DNA from: Quercus robur | Taxonomy: Eukaryota; Streptophyta; Magnoliopsida; Fagales; Fagaceae | DNA length: 64,000 nucleotides | Assembly: GCF_932294415.1 (NCBI RefSeq) | Contig: NC_065539.1 | Coordinates: 35,008,501-35,072,500, forward strand | Direction: 5' to 3' | In this document: positions 49,561 to 61,630 of the stretch, in pieces | Numbering within the stretch: the first letter of the stretch is position 1 | Layout of the letters: every line of letters starts with the position of its first letter | Made by a program: the position numbers and the translations under genes | Notes under the pieces: generated by a model | What the model saw: only the letters and a program-made list of their open reading frames with translations | Databases searched by the model: none | What the model was told of the DNA's origin: nothing

Positions 49561-49610
49561 TGGGTCCGTCAAAAATTCTTGGTCGCTAATAGGCATTTTT
49601 TTTTGTAGTG

Positions 49611-49960
49611 TATTTCAGCTTCTTCAATATTGCACTCCAGGCAAGCTCTATTAAACAGACCAAAAAGGTCAGTGACTATGTCATTAGGCCATTTTTGTAT
49701 TTTGTCTCTCACCAAAGCCCAAACATTTCTAGCTAAAGGGCATGACCATAGTGCATGAAGCATTGTTTCATCCTCCTGTTGACATATCTGACATTTTGAT
49801 TCTGCTACTATTTTCCTATTTTGCAAATTCAGAAAGACAGATAAATAGGGAGAGGTAAGGGGGGGTTGAAGGGTGAAAAAATTACAAGTAATGGATGTTG
49901 TTTGAAAAAGTCCCATTTTCTTTAATTTTTTCAACTGTTTGAGCATTGGTGCCACCTTCC
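49611..49960 (-). mobile_element. Older minus-strand LINE fragment, zf-RVT region (right of CACTA)
   Basis: Minus-strand ORF to 49955 contains CQICQQEDETMLHALWSCP and ARNVWALVRDKIQ, the zinc-binding C-terminal domain of plant LINE ORF2. At 49611 it joins the 41246-41289 piece across the CACTA insertion. Confidence 0.8.
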
Positions 49961-50067
49961 AATTGAAGAAAACCTACCATTTGGAAGGAGTATAGAACTG
50001 ACACCTTACCAAAAGCAAAATTGAAACTTAACACATTCTCTATGAACATAGGAATCCAGATACAAAC

Positions 50068-52176
50068 CAGGAGGCCTGTCTTTCACAGCAGCCAATCAAA
50101 CAGCGAAGGCAATTGATTCCCTTGTGGCACCTCGTCCAATATCTCCACTCATGGGGTCGCCATCCAACTTCATTTCATGAACTATATTAGATAGATGGAT
50201 TTTTTGAAAGGAAAAGTAAAATTTGGATTGATGATATCATTCGAAACTTATTTAAACAGTTCAGATGGGTTTCAGTTAAGAGAGGACAGACCTGCCATAA
50301 ATTGAAGCAAGGTAGCTAGATTAGGTTCCATAATAGAGTACATCGTGTTCATTGAGGACATGGTTGAATCCCCAATATTAGGTAAGCTAACCTGGAGCCA
50401 GAAAGTATTAATTCACAATCCTCACTATACTCGACAGGAAACTGCTTTACAACTTAGTGTCAAACATTCACACACACGCACACTGTTAGTCTCAGATGTG
50501 CAATTGAATCTCCCAAGCCATCCCAAAGTTCTTCAAATAAAGCAGTCTGCCTACAGAAGGGTTCAGTTCATGCAATGCGTCAATGCCTAGATTTGGATGA
50601 AACTCAATTAGATATAGTCACATTTAGATATTTCCTAAGAATTGAGGGGAAATAAAAAGTTCTGTCCTTTATAAGGTATGGCAGTGAAGTATATTAATTT
50701 CTCATAGCATTTGAGGTGAGACAACTACAATCACATGTATAGTTTTAGACTTAGCACAGGCTCCTTTTCAGGAGATATTTTTCAGTCTTTTTACCTTTGT
50801 CATTAAAGAGGATAAAATTCTATTGCAAATGCAATCAAAACAAAATAATAGATCCCATACCCCTTCTCCCCTCATCTATTTAAATTATATACTATCTATT
50901 TTGCATTATAATATGTTTAATATAATCATGAAATAGTACCTTCCACTTGTATGTATCTCCACAGCATCAATACCATTTCTCTTTATAAGATCAGCTGTAG
51001 CAGTAGTATCTCTTATATATGTAACCACCCCTAAACAAGTTTGTGAGATTAAACGTGAAAATAATGAAAGAGATCTAATTGAAAACACTAGAAGAGGAAG
51101 AATACACGAGTTTATGATTTCAAATGTAATTAAGATTGGAATCTTAATGAAGGCTTCAAAAAGAAATAAAAAAGAGGCTACATAGCCTATGTTAAGGAAA
51201 ATCAGCCGCATGACGAAGGAAAGTAACACCCACTAATATTACTGTAGGGGCAAACTGGAAAGCAACGGCCACAGCCATAACAGCGTCCAGTTATAACTCC
51301 ACCCTGCACATTATGTCAAGTATAAATGGCAAATGTAATCCATGATGAACAATAGGGTGTGCAGTTAAAAATCAATCAAAATGAATCAAGTACACAAACC
51401 TTTAAGAATTTAGATGCATTGGTACCATTCAAAACTTCTAATGTAGAGTTTCCTTCATTGAGTGATAGCAGGACAAACAATCTCACAAGGCCTTGAACAT
51501 TCAAGTGGACAATCCTCCAGATCAAACTCTATTAAAGTGGCCAGAAGTCAGCTTAAACAAATTGCAAAAGAATTCATATATGAGCATGTTATTAAGTGGC
51601 CAGTGTAACCTAAGACCTACCCAAATTTCCAACCTCATACATTAGGCTTTCCCTTATTCATACTGTATTGCATTAACCAAAAATATACTATGGTCCATCT
51701 AATCTGCACAATTTTTAAAACCATGACATCAGATGCTTCATTGACCCTAATGCTTTGCTTGTCTAACTATATCAAGAAAATAATTGTCTTCGTGATTGAG
51801 CTGAATTAAAGATTGACTCTCCCAAAAAACTCGCTAATTCATTAGTCATAATTCTGTATCAAGCCAAAGTCTGATTTACATAAATGACACGATAATTTGT
51901 ATCTATGGTATAAAAACACTTGCAAATCTTATTCAATTGATTGCACACACTATACTACATGAGCTTCTGCAGTAGCTGGTGCTAATAAAATAAGACACTA
52001 CTAATTAAACCAATGCAAGGAGGCATGTATACCAGCCTTTCGGAAGTGAAGATCTTCATCATCATTGACGCTGATCATTACCCAAGGCCTTCTAAGGCCA
52101 ATGTCTCTAGCCGATTTAATTCCATCATTCACTGCACTCACGACTGCCACTTCAGCAGCACAGTCAATGCAATCAA
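50068..52176 (-). pseudogene. Broken gene for an LdpA-like iron-sulphur protein (plastid circadian-period-factor family)
   Basis: Exon-like blocks on the minus strand: 52176-52033 (AVNDGIKSARDIGLRRPWVM), 51528-51400 (EFDLEDCPLECSRPCEIVCP), 51303-51234 (GRCYGCGRCFPVCPY), 51030-50940 (VVTYIRDTTATADLIKRNGI), 50391-50292 (SMNTMYSIMEPNL), 50167-50068 (MSGDIGRGATRE). Two Cys clusters of 4Fe-4S type are visible. The arrangement matches plant proteins related to cyanobacterial LdpA, an Fe-S factor that sets circadian period; this family call is from memory. The second block has a frameshift after CPA, the last block has TGA in place of Arg after AFAV, and the N-terminal exons are absent. Confidence 0.7.
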
Positions 52177-52277
52177 CTGCACAACCATTCGTTAAAAACA
52201 CATGATTCACATTCACTTACATCATATCACACACACAAACACAAACACTAGTTTACACCAGTCTCAACCTTGGACTA

Positions 52278-52490
52278 ACAACCAAGGCGCCAGAAAGTCC
52301 TTAGAGATGCTGCTGTGTTGAGAAGCTGCCAAAGACAGTGTCAGAAAAAGACACCGGAGCCGCCCATAATGGTTGGCATGGTTACTCCTTTAAAACAAGT
52401 AACAAGAATTCATGGAGGATATTAGACTCACATGAAATATTTTCCGAGGAAACAAACAAAGCCTCTGATCCAAACACCCTCTGTCTCGTA
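52278..52490. repeat. Direct duplication of the NPG-like 5'-UTR exon, copy 1
   Basis: About 210 bp matching 53977-54190 in the same orientation, with shared blocks GTCCTTAGAGATGC, GAAGCTGCCAAAGACA and GCCTCTGATCCAAACACCCT. It lies upstream (minus sense) of the LdpA-like fragment. Confidence 0.85.
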
Positions 52491-53029
52491 GCACAATGTA
52501 CTGCCCTTAATATAATTATAAACAATGACCATCCAGAAAGAAAGGCAAATATATCTAAAACCGGATAAACCTACTAAGGAATTCTCATTGTCAGAGCCAC
52601 TTCCACCTCAAAATGACTTTACAAGTGTACAGCTAAATGACAGTAAAACAAAAAATCATGGCCTGTTTGGTTCGTATGAACTTGAATGGCCTACTTCATT
52701 TTGTCTTACCATATTATTTAAATTCATATCTTAAATGGAGCAATCAGAAACAGGTTGAAGTATTTACTACAATGTATGGATAAATCATATCTATAAATTT
52801 TCCCATTATAATGCTCAATTTGTTCATTGAAGATCATACAAAGTGACAAATGTAGCCATAAAAAATATCATAGTATGACCAAACAGGCCCTTAGTATACC
52901 ATGAAAATTGATACAGATGTTTAGAATTTTTAAAGTAGTCCACAGCTAATAGTAAAATGAGTGCATATCAGTTTATATATAACAGAAACAAAAATACATC
53001 AGAAAAGGCAAAATAAAGATATCACTAAC

Positions 53030-54190
53030 CTCCTAGTTCAGATAACCACTCTCACGAAGAAAACACTCTGCTTCTTCAATGTTGCTATTGTCCACCTTTG
53101 TTTCCATCTCACCAGCTCGGGATGAATAGCCACTTGCTAAATAGTGCCGAGTCGCTAAGGACTCCATCGAATATGAACCCTTTCATCTACCTTCAATTGC
53201 TCACCTGAACAAATACACTTCATCACCTTCTGCAACCTCCCTCGAATGATAATTACTCCCTTATTCATCCAATTCTTAAGTCTCATACCGGATCAATCCA
53301 CTTGAAATTCTTCTAAACTAGCATCAACCATAGAACTAAAAATCAGAACCCAGAAATTACCCAACACCCCAGCTCATATAAGTGCTCATAAATTCTTAGA
53401 TCATGAGCAAAGTGTTAGTGCTCAACCAGTGAATTCTTGAAGTACTAGATTTCATAGGTCAAAACGAACTAAGAAAATAAAACTACTCCGAAACTCAAAC
53501 TTTCAACAAGTTTTCTTTATCGGTTCCTTTTCAATTATGTTATGAAGCTTATGCTATAAACAAGTCTAATTCTGAATCCTACCATCCAGGATTCGAACAT
53601 CAAAATTATATAATGACATGAAAAACCAACTTAAATTTCTGCAACCCCAATTCACAAATTTATCAGAATTCGCCAACAAGAAACCTTAAGCACCACAATA
53701 GCCCATCAAAGATGAATAAAAGAAGAAAGTTTAGAATATATATATAAATAAATAAATAAATAAAAAACACCCAGAAGAATCCAATAACAACCCAGATGAA
53801 GTACCACAGCATATTTACACAACAACTTAGAAGAAAGAACAGGAGATGAAAACAGCATCTAAAGAAGGTACCTTTTGGTTAAGAAAAAGCATTGACTGAG
53901 CCCACCAGACATCAAAACCACCGTGCATCTCTCCAGTTCCTCCGACAAAAAAGGACCCTTGATTTTCTCTTGCTAAACAACCACCGCGCCGGAAAGTCCT
54001 TAGAGATGCCGCTGTGTTGAGAAGCTGCCAAAGACAATGTCAGAAAAACCAACCGGAGCAGCCCATATTGGTCGGCATGGTTACTCCTTCAAAACAAGTA
54101 ACAAGAAATTCATGGAGGATGTTAGATTCACAGGAACTATTTTCCGAGGAAACAAAGAAAGCCTCTGATCCAAACACCCTCACTGTCTCC
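53030..54190 (-). pseudogene. Broken 5' part of an NPG1-related TPR protein gene
   Basis: A noncoding exon (about 54190-53872, donor AAAAG|GTACC) and a first coding exon (53229-53030) are visible. The coding exon starts MKCICSGEQLKVDE and, after a frameshift, continues ESLATRHYLASGYSSRAGE and NIEEAECFLRESGYLN before TAG. This matches the N terminus of the NO POLLEN GERMINATION family of calmodulin-binding TPR proteins. The frameshift after DE and the stop where the family has Tyr (LN-Y-EEAR) inactivate it. All later exons, and so the TPR region, are missing. Confidence 0.7.
53977..54190. repeat. Direct duplication of the NPG-like 5'-UTR exon, copy 2
   Basis: Partner of 52278-52490. This copy keeps the downstream donor-side sequence and is therefore probably the source. 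Confidence 0.8.
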
Positions 54191-54249
54191 GTATTCAGTT
54201 TAACCCACCCAACTGGGGGGTTTATGCCAAGAGACTAGAACCCAAGCTT

Positions 54250-54894
54250 TCACAATATTTACCTTTAAATTCAACTCCTTTTTTGATGCACAGTTTGTAG
54301 ATTTTATGATCAACAACTCCATTTCTGTGTATTGGCTATAAGGAAATAGATCGATGTTCCACTTTTGCTGGATAAGTGGTAAGGGTGAGGGGGCTCCTTA
54401 TCAGCAGAACTATTAATAGATCTTAAGATAACTACGCATGCAGAGATTCTCTCTATCATTTTGAAAAAGCATGTAAGTACATTTATTGTTTCCTATAAAT
54501 GGAAACAAATACCAAATACACTTTGTTTTGCAAAACACGTTTCTAATATTTCTTTAGTAATTTAAAACTTGTTATTTGTCACCTCAGAAAACGAAAAGGG
54601 AAATAATAAGAAAAGCAGCGAAATAATCGGAAGGCAAATTGGCATGAATGACATGTAATGTCCTTTCACAACCTCTAGCTTTCTCGTTTTCTTCGCACAA
54701 CAACGTTGGCACCCAACACTCATTCCTTAACACAATAACGTTGTCACGATAACCAACCAAACCACCATTTTCTCTCCCTTAATTTTTCTCGCTCTCTCTC
54801 TCTCTCTCTATCTCGCAAATATCGTCCTCTACTTTAAGGAGAATATGCAAACCCAGCTGGTTGCCCCCGATATCTGACTTTCCTCCCATCCACC
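54250..54894 (+). promoter_or_regulatory. Promoter and 5' UTR region of the DUF810 gene
   Basis: Non-repetitive sequence ending in a CT-rich leader (CTCTCTCTCTCTCTATCTC at about 54790-54810), typical of plant 5' UTRs. The start codon at 54895 is in context CACCATGGGA, close to the plant consensus. No clear TATA box in the last 200 bp. Confidence 0.5.
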
Positions 54895-57800
54895 ATGGGA
54901 CACCACACTCGTCGTGAGTCCCTTTCGGCTCCTCACGTCGCTTCACGCCCTGATCACTTCCATGAGGCCTTCATGGCAGACCTCTTATGGCCCTTTGGAA
55001 AGCTCGAAGGTATTGAACGTGACGACGTTAGAGAAACAGCCTATGAAATATTCTTCACGGCGTGCAGGTCGTCTCCTGGCTTCGGTGGTCGCAATGCCCT
55101 CACTTTTTACTCATCATCCAATTCCCATAATGAACATGGTGGGGAGGGTTCGTTGTTGCCGCCATCCTCGGGGACTAATAAGCCTGGTGGGGAGCGTGTG
55201 GTGACGACCCCCACGAGTCGGGTGAAGAGGACATTGGGTTTGAAGATGTTGAAGCGGTCGCCTCAAAGAAGGATGTCAACTGGTGCCGGGGCAGGTGGTG
55301 CAGCTCCTGCTCCTCCTCCGTCTTCCGGTGGTCATGGTGGACACACTTCTAACTCTAGTAGTCCTGGGTATTCATACACCGTGCCGCAACCGGTTAGGCC
55401 AAGGCGGCCGATGACTTCCGCCGAGATCATGAGGCAGCAGATGCGAGTGACAGAGCAGAGCGATAACAGGCTCAGAAAGACCCTTATGAGGACCCTCGTT
55501 GGCCAGGTACGTCTTTCTTTGTTTTCTTTTATTTTTTATTTTTTTAATCCGAAATTTGAATATTGGAAGCGTTGAAAAAAATTAAAAAGTGCCAATTAAG
55601 CTATACAACCCTTTTACAATTTTAATAGTATATGTTATGGGACAATGTGGTGGTGTTCTCTTCCTGGTTTTTTAGGATGTTGATGAAATTGCTGTTTTTA
55701 AAAGGTCACAGACTTTTCCATCAAATATAGAAAGGTAGGGTCATTGTATTTGTATTAGTGCATATGTAGGCACTTCAAGGCAAAAGGATAGACAATAAGG
55801 AAGCAAACAATGAAATTAGAAAACAAAGCAAATAATCACAATAATTTTAATCTTCTTTCTCCACATTGTAGCATCACCCATTTTAGAATCATGTTGTAAT
55901 TTTGGAAACAGGTAATCACATAATCGGTACTAGAATGAGATGAATGAAAACATTATATTCAATCAACATTAGAGTCTCTGAATGCGGATTGAACATCACA
56001 TTGTTTAGTATAAATTTAAATACAAAATATTCTACAAATTAACTTGACAATAAACGTGATTAGTACCCAATTTAAAGACAAGTTTCCCCATTTGATTCAA
56101 CATTGTAAACTTGCTTATTGATGTGAAACAGATGGGTCGGCGAGCAGAGACGATAATACTTCCGTTAGAGCTCCTCCGCCACCTAAAGCCATCCGAATTC
56201 AATGACTCCCATGAGTACCATCAATGGCAAAGGCGTCAGTTTAAAATCATGGAGGCAGGGCTTCTTCTCCACCCTTCAATCCCCTTAGACAAATCAAACA
56301 CCTTCGCTATGCGTCTGAGGGACATTATCCGAATTAGCGAGACAAAAGCAATAGACACTGGCAAGAATTCCGACACCATGAGAACGCTTTGCAATTCCGT
56401 AGTATCCTTGTCATGGCAAAGCTCCAATGGAGTTCCCACAGATATTTGCCATTGGGCTGATGGGTACCCTCTCAACATCCACCTCTACGTCGCTCTTCTT
56501 CAATCAGTATTTGATATCAGGGATGAAACTTTAGTCCTTGACGAGGTTGATGAACTTCTAGAGCTAATGAAGAAAACGTGGTCAACATTGGGAATCACAC
56601 GGCCTATACACAATTTGTGTTTCACTTGGGTGCTCTTTCAGCAATACGTCGTGACTGCACAGATAGAACCAGACCTTCTTTGTGCTTCGCATGCTATGTT
56701 GACAGAAGTGGCAAATGATGCCAAGAGACCAGACCGAGAGGTTACATATGTAAATATCCTGTCTTCAGTATTGACCTCAATGCAGGGATGGGCAGAGAAG
56801 AGATTGCTTAATTACCATGACTATTTCCAGAGGGGAAATGCTGGCCAAATTGAAAACCTTCTTCCTTTGGTGTTATCGGCCAAAAGGATTTTAGGCCATG
56901 ATTTTACAATCACTGAAGGGGCTGGGGAAGAGGAACGAGAAATAACCTTAGTGGACTCATCTGGAGATCGTGTGGACTTCTACATTCGATCATCTGTGAA
57001 AAACGCATTGACCAAGGTCTGTAAATAGTTTTCCTGATAACAATGTTGACAAATTTTTTCTAAATTTGTTATGGGTGAAATATCACTTTTTGCATAGGAC
57101 TATCACTGACAGTCTGACATCAATTTTATTGTACACCAATCACAATGTACCATCTCAGCACTAGTGAACAAATGTTGTGAAATTTGTTGTCATTCAACTT
57201 ATGGTTTTCTTAATTATCGAGTTCATGCTCAAGTTTTAGTGCAGTTTTGATTTGATGTTATCTGTCATCTTATTCTTTGGTTAATGACAACAGATAATTG
57301 AAAGTGGGAATGTCAAAAGTGATACTGCTGAAGTGAAACAAGAGGCAAGTGAAGCTTTGCTTCAATTGGCTAAGGAAACCGAAGATTTGGCATTGAAAGA
57401 GAGGGAAATCTTTAGTCCCATACTCAAGAAATGGCACCCAACTGCAGCTGCAGTCGCCGCTGTCACGCTACATAACTGTTACGGAGCTGTGTTGAAAAAA
57501 TATTTAGGGACAGTGTTCATGCTCACAGCTGAGACAGTTGACGTACTGCAGAGGGCTGGAAAGCTGGAAAAGCTTTTGGTCCAAATGGTAGTTGAAGACT
57601 CTGCTGAGTGTGAGGATGGAGGCAAAGCAATTGTACGAGATATGATTCTATATGAAGTTGAATCAGTCATATTGAACCTCTTGCAAAAATGGATAAACGA
57701 AAGGTTGGAGAAAGGGAAAGAGTGTTTCCAAAGAGGGAAAGAAACTGAAGTAAGTTCTTTACTTTGGAACAATTTGGCATAGAAATTAAAGCTTCCATAG

Positions 57801-59254
57801 AGTGATAAATCTTTGATTCAATCCTAATGATTGATTGTAATTTGTGTTGCAGACATGGAATCCAAAGTCCAAATCAGAGCCCTATGCACAATCAGTCGTA
57901 GAGCTAATGAAATTAGCTAAGGAAACTGTGGATGACTTCTTTGAAATCCCAACAGGGATTACAGAAGATTTAGTTCTAGATCTTGTTGATGGTTTAGAGG
58001 TTCTCTTCCAAGACTATGCTTCATTTGTTGCATCGTGTGGTAAGAACTTTCTCTTCATTTATTTATTTATTTTCCTTCTGTAAACGTTCTTGATTGGCTG
58101 AAAATGCATTCTCGTCTCTATGTTATCTAATGATATTGCTATCAACAACAATATAGACTGGTACTGCACAACTCATGTTGTCTTAGAATTGGGCAGAAGT
58201 TATTGCAACTAAGATTTCGATGAATTTTGTCATATTAAGTGTCATTTTTTCCCACTTATAAAATAAGTTTTCAGGTACAAAACAGAGCTATATCCCCACA
58301 CTTCCTCCACTGACCAGATGCAATCGAGACTCAAAGTTCATCAAGTTGTGGAAAAAAGCTAGTCCATGCAGTGTTGGTGCAGCAGATCAGTTGCACCAAA
58401 ATATAGCAAATGAAGGTCACCATCCTCGCCCATCAACGAGCCGAGGAACACAACGCCTCTATATCCGCCTCAACACGCTGCATTATCTTCATTCCCACCT
58501 CCATTCACTTGACAAAGCCCTCTCCATCCCCCCTCGAACGCATCCTTCAACCCGCAATCGATTCAACAACAACCGGAGGGCCAATAGCACTACGGCCTCA
58601 TACTTTGAACTTGTAAGCACATTCATCCAAGCAGCCTGGCAAAATGTCTCAGAAGTAGCTGCTTACCGCCTCATCTTCCTTGACTCAAACTCTGTCTTCT
58701 ATGATAGTCTTTATGTGGACGATGTAGCCAATGCACGGATTAGACCAGCATTGAGAATTCTCAAGCAGAACCTCACTCTCATGACTGGAATTCTCACGGA
58801 TAGAGCCCAAGCCCTGGCAATAAAAGAAGTCATGAAGGCCTCGTTTGAGGCATTCCTTATGGTTTTGCTTGCCGGGGGAAGTTCCCGGGTGTTTTATCGG
58901 TCTGATCACGAGATGATTGAGGAGGATTTCGAAAGCCTGAAGCGGGTTTTTTGCACTTGCGGAGAAGGATTGATAGCTGAGGAAGTGGTGGAGAGGGAGG
59001 CCGAGGTAGTGGAAGGAATAATAGCATTAATGGGTCAGATTACAGAGCAACTCGTTGAAGATTTCAGCATTGTGACCTGTGAAAAAAGTGGAATTGGACT
59101 AATGGGTTCAGGGCAAAAGCTACCAATGCCTCCTACTACAGGAAGGTGGAATAGATCAGATCCGAATACAATACTAAGGGTGTTGTGTCACAGAAATGAT
59201 ACAGCCTCCAATCAATTCTTGAAGAGGACATTCCAATTAGCAAAGAGGAGATAA
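54895..59254 (+). CDS. DUF810 / MUN-domain protein, unc-13 homolog of the PATROL1 family (five exons, 1039 aa)
   Basis: Exons 54895-55506, 56132-57016, 57294-57749, 57853-58039 and 58275-59254 join in frame with GT-AG introns and give 1039 residues, the usual family size. The N terminus has MGHHTRRESLSA and the conserved PFGKLEGI, RETAYEIFFTACRSSPGFGG, followed by a Ser/Gly/Pro-rich stretch at about 80-165. DUF810 starts near RKTLMRTLVGQMGRRAETI, and an MHD2-like segment (FEAFLMVLLAGG, FYRSDHEMIEEDF) lies near the C terminus. The Arabidopsis family member PATROL1 acts in membrane trafficking and delivers a plasma-membrane proton pump in guard cells; this copy looks closer to the At2g33420 subgroup, whose role is less known. 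No disabling change is seen. Confidence 0.93.
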
Positions 59255-60785
59255 GGAGGAGAGATTGCATTTCTGGTGCATTGTTGTACTGATTTCCGGT
59301 CGTGTAGTTATGAAAAACCAAAAACACAAAAACCAAAAACAAAAAACAAAAATTAAAGCAAATGTTGGGAGGTTCATTGTATGCACATAACTTACAGGAC
59401 TATACTTCAAAAATCAAAAACATGCTTGGGGTCAACTGAGCATTGTAATAATTTTTTTAGGACACTGTTTATTACACACTTTTCTTCACATTTCAAAACC
59501 CTAACGTGAAGTTACAGTTTTTCTTGTCTTTGGAGAGTGTATATACTATGTGTATATTAAAGAATGTACGCTAAACATTTATTTTTTTTCTTTTTTTACC
59601 TTTTTTTTAAGTCTTAAGTATGTTTAATTATTGGAGGTAGAATAAGGTTGATTAAAAAAAAAAAGAAAAAAGAAAAGAAAAAGAGGATGCTGTTTGGTAA
59701 GAGGAGAAGGAAAGAAAATTTTTGAGTAGGCCTAGGCATTTTTCACCCAGCCCACAAAAAATATGACTCTCCGATTTTAGAGAGAAAACACAGGTGAAAA
59801 GTAACCATGCAGCAAATAACCATTTTTACTCCTTCCTCTCTCAGCCACTTGCATCTAACTCAAAAAATAAAAAAAATGAAAAAATCATGTTTCAACTACA
59901 TATTTGCCTAGTTTCCTTTCTTCTCCCAACAATAACTTCATCTCACCTATTATTTAACATAGAAAATAATTATTATTAAAAAAAAAAAAAACTTGATTGA
60001 AGTATCATTGGTTGAAAATGAATGCCTTTTCATAAAATAAAATAAAAAATTAAAAAAAGAGAAGAAAACGGAAATACCTGGGATTGCGGTGAGCATATGA
60101 GATCATTTTCTTTTTTCTTTTTTGGGAAATGCATCTAAGATAGTTGACATGCAAGTAAGAAATGTGAAAGTATAAAGAGAAGAGGAAAGTGACAAAGAAA
60201 AAAGTAAGGGAGAGGAATCAGTACTGAGAGTGAGAGATGATTTCATGAGAGAAATGGATAAGGGATTATAATGAAAATAATATGGTTGAAGTCGTGAGAC
60301 CACTAGCCTTTTATTTTATTTTATTTTTATTGTATACTATTTTTTATTAAGCTCCCTCCAACAAGTTTTTAATTTTTTTTTTAATTTTTAATTTTTATTT
60401 TTCGTTTTTGATTAAATTAAGAACCTGAACAGTTGTAGTATGCAAAAGTTATGTTACTAATGCAAATAAATGGTTAAATTGAAGAAAATGAGATTGAGAA
60501 TTTAAGGTGTTTCTTATTTTAAATAATTGTAATTTTGTTATTTAATGATTACAAAAAAGTGGGTATTGTTTGGTAACAAAGAAAAAAAATATAAAAATTT
60601 ATATGTATGATGTGTTAATTTTTTATATTATTTAATGAGTACAAATAAATTATTTCTTACATATTATGTAGTAAGGATATAAGAGTCAATTTATATAAAC
60701 TATATTTTTTATCATCCTACTTTTCTCTTCAACTAAGTAAAAGACTTTTCCACCCCTCCAACAAAACACATAAGGAAAAACTGAG
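59255..60785. other. 3' UTR and intergenic sequence, no gene
   Basis: The first 200-300 bp should contain the 3' UTR of the DUF810 gene (A-rich AAAAACCAAAAAC repeats at 59310-59350). The remainder is AT-rich with purine/pyrimidine runs and nothing recognisable. Confidence 0.5.
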
Positions 60786-61212
60786 ATTATGTTTTGGTAA
60801 CAATTTTTGTTTTCTATTTTCAAAAACTTGTTTTTGGAGATATAAAGAAAATACACTTTTCTTGTATTTTTGAAATCAAAAACATGTTTGGTTAGTTGAA
60901 ATTAAAAAAATAATTTTTTGAAAAAAAGAAGAAGAAAATACTAAAATTTGTTGTTACTAGGATTTGAACTCTAATGTTAATTCATTAAATAAGACAGATT
61001 CATTAAATTAAATACATATTCATTTACTTTTGAAATTAGAAACTGAAAACAGCATTTTGCATATTTTCAGTTTCTTTCACAAATTGAGTTTTGAGAAAAA
61101 AAATTTGTTTCTATCCATTTTGGTTTGTCAAATAAGTTTTTTAGTCTCAAAAATAAAAAATTGTTTTTGAAAACAGAAAATAAGGGGAAAAAGCAATTAC
61201 CAAACATACCCA
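60786..61212. mobile_element. Probable TIR MITE (about 0.43 kb)
   Basis: Left TATGTTTTGGTAACAA then TTTTGTTTTCTATTTTC; the right end reversed reads GGGTATGTTTGGTAATTG then TTATTTTCTGTTTTC. Long imperfect inverted ends, no ORF and no clear target duplication. Confidence 0.55.
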
Positions 61213-61473
61213 ATCTTTACTATTCTTTTATTTTTCCATCTTCCCACCAATTTTCTATCCTTCAACTTTTCCACTCCTCCAACTAAGCAGACCCTTAAAT
61301 TTCAATGATCTCATTTTATGCACTGTTAACCTAACTTTGAGAATTTGATCTTATTTACATTTCAATAAATTGAATAAAAAAAATTTTGATCATAGGTACA
61401 TTTTGGAAATGGAGTACGTGCCGTGCAGGTGAGGTTTTCATCTTGAATCCTTGGTTTGGTAATTGGTAGGCCA

Positions 61474-61475
<2 letters not shown>

Positions 61476-61526
<51 letters not shown>
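61476..61526. repeat. Poly(T) tract, 51 bases
   Basis: Uninterrupted T51 on the plus strand, possibly the tail of a minus-strand retroelement whose body is not recognisable. Confidence 0.9.
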
Positions 61527-61630
61527 CTTTTTCTAAATAGCAGAACATTTATTTTTGTCCTAAACACTTGTCTTCCGTCTTTCTTTCTCACTTAAATTAG
61601 TCTTTGTTTTATGAGAAATAGGAAACTAAG

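Larger units (their letters stand above)
41290..49610. mobile_element. CACTA-type DNA transposon, non-autonomous, 8.3 kb
   Basis: The right end reads, reversed, CACTACAAAAAAAAATGCC then TATTAGCGACC. The left end is CTACAAGAAAAGAG then TCTACTAGCGAGG, apparently missing the first CA. The 3-bp flank TAT occurs at 41287-41289 and 49611-49613. Both subterminal regions carry GCGAGG/CCTCGCAAATAA repeats, as in En/Spm elements. No transposase ORF. Cargo: ribosome recycling factor exons (42145-44227), tandem repeats, and a later solo LTR. Confidence 0.82.
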
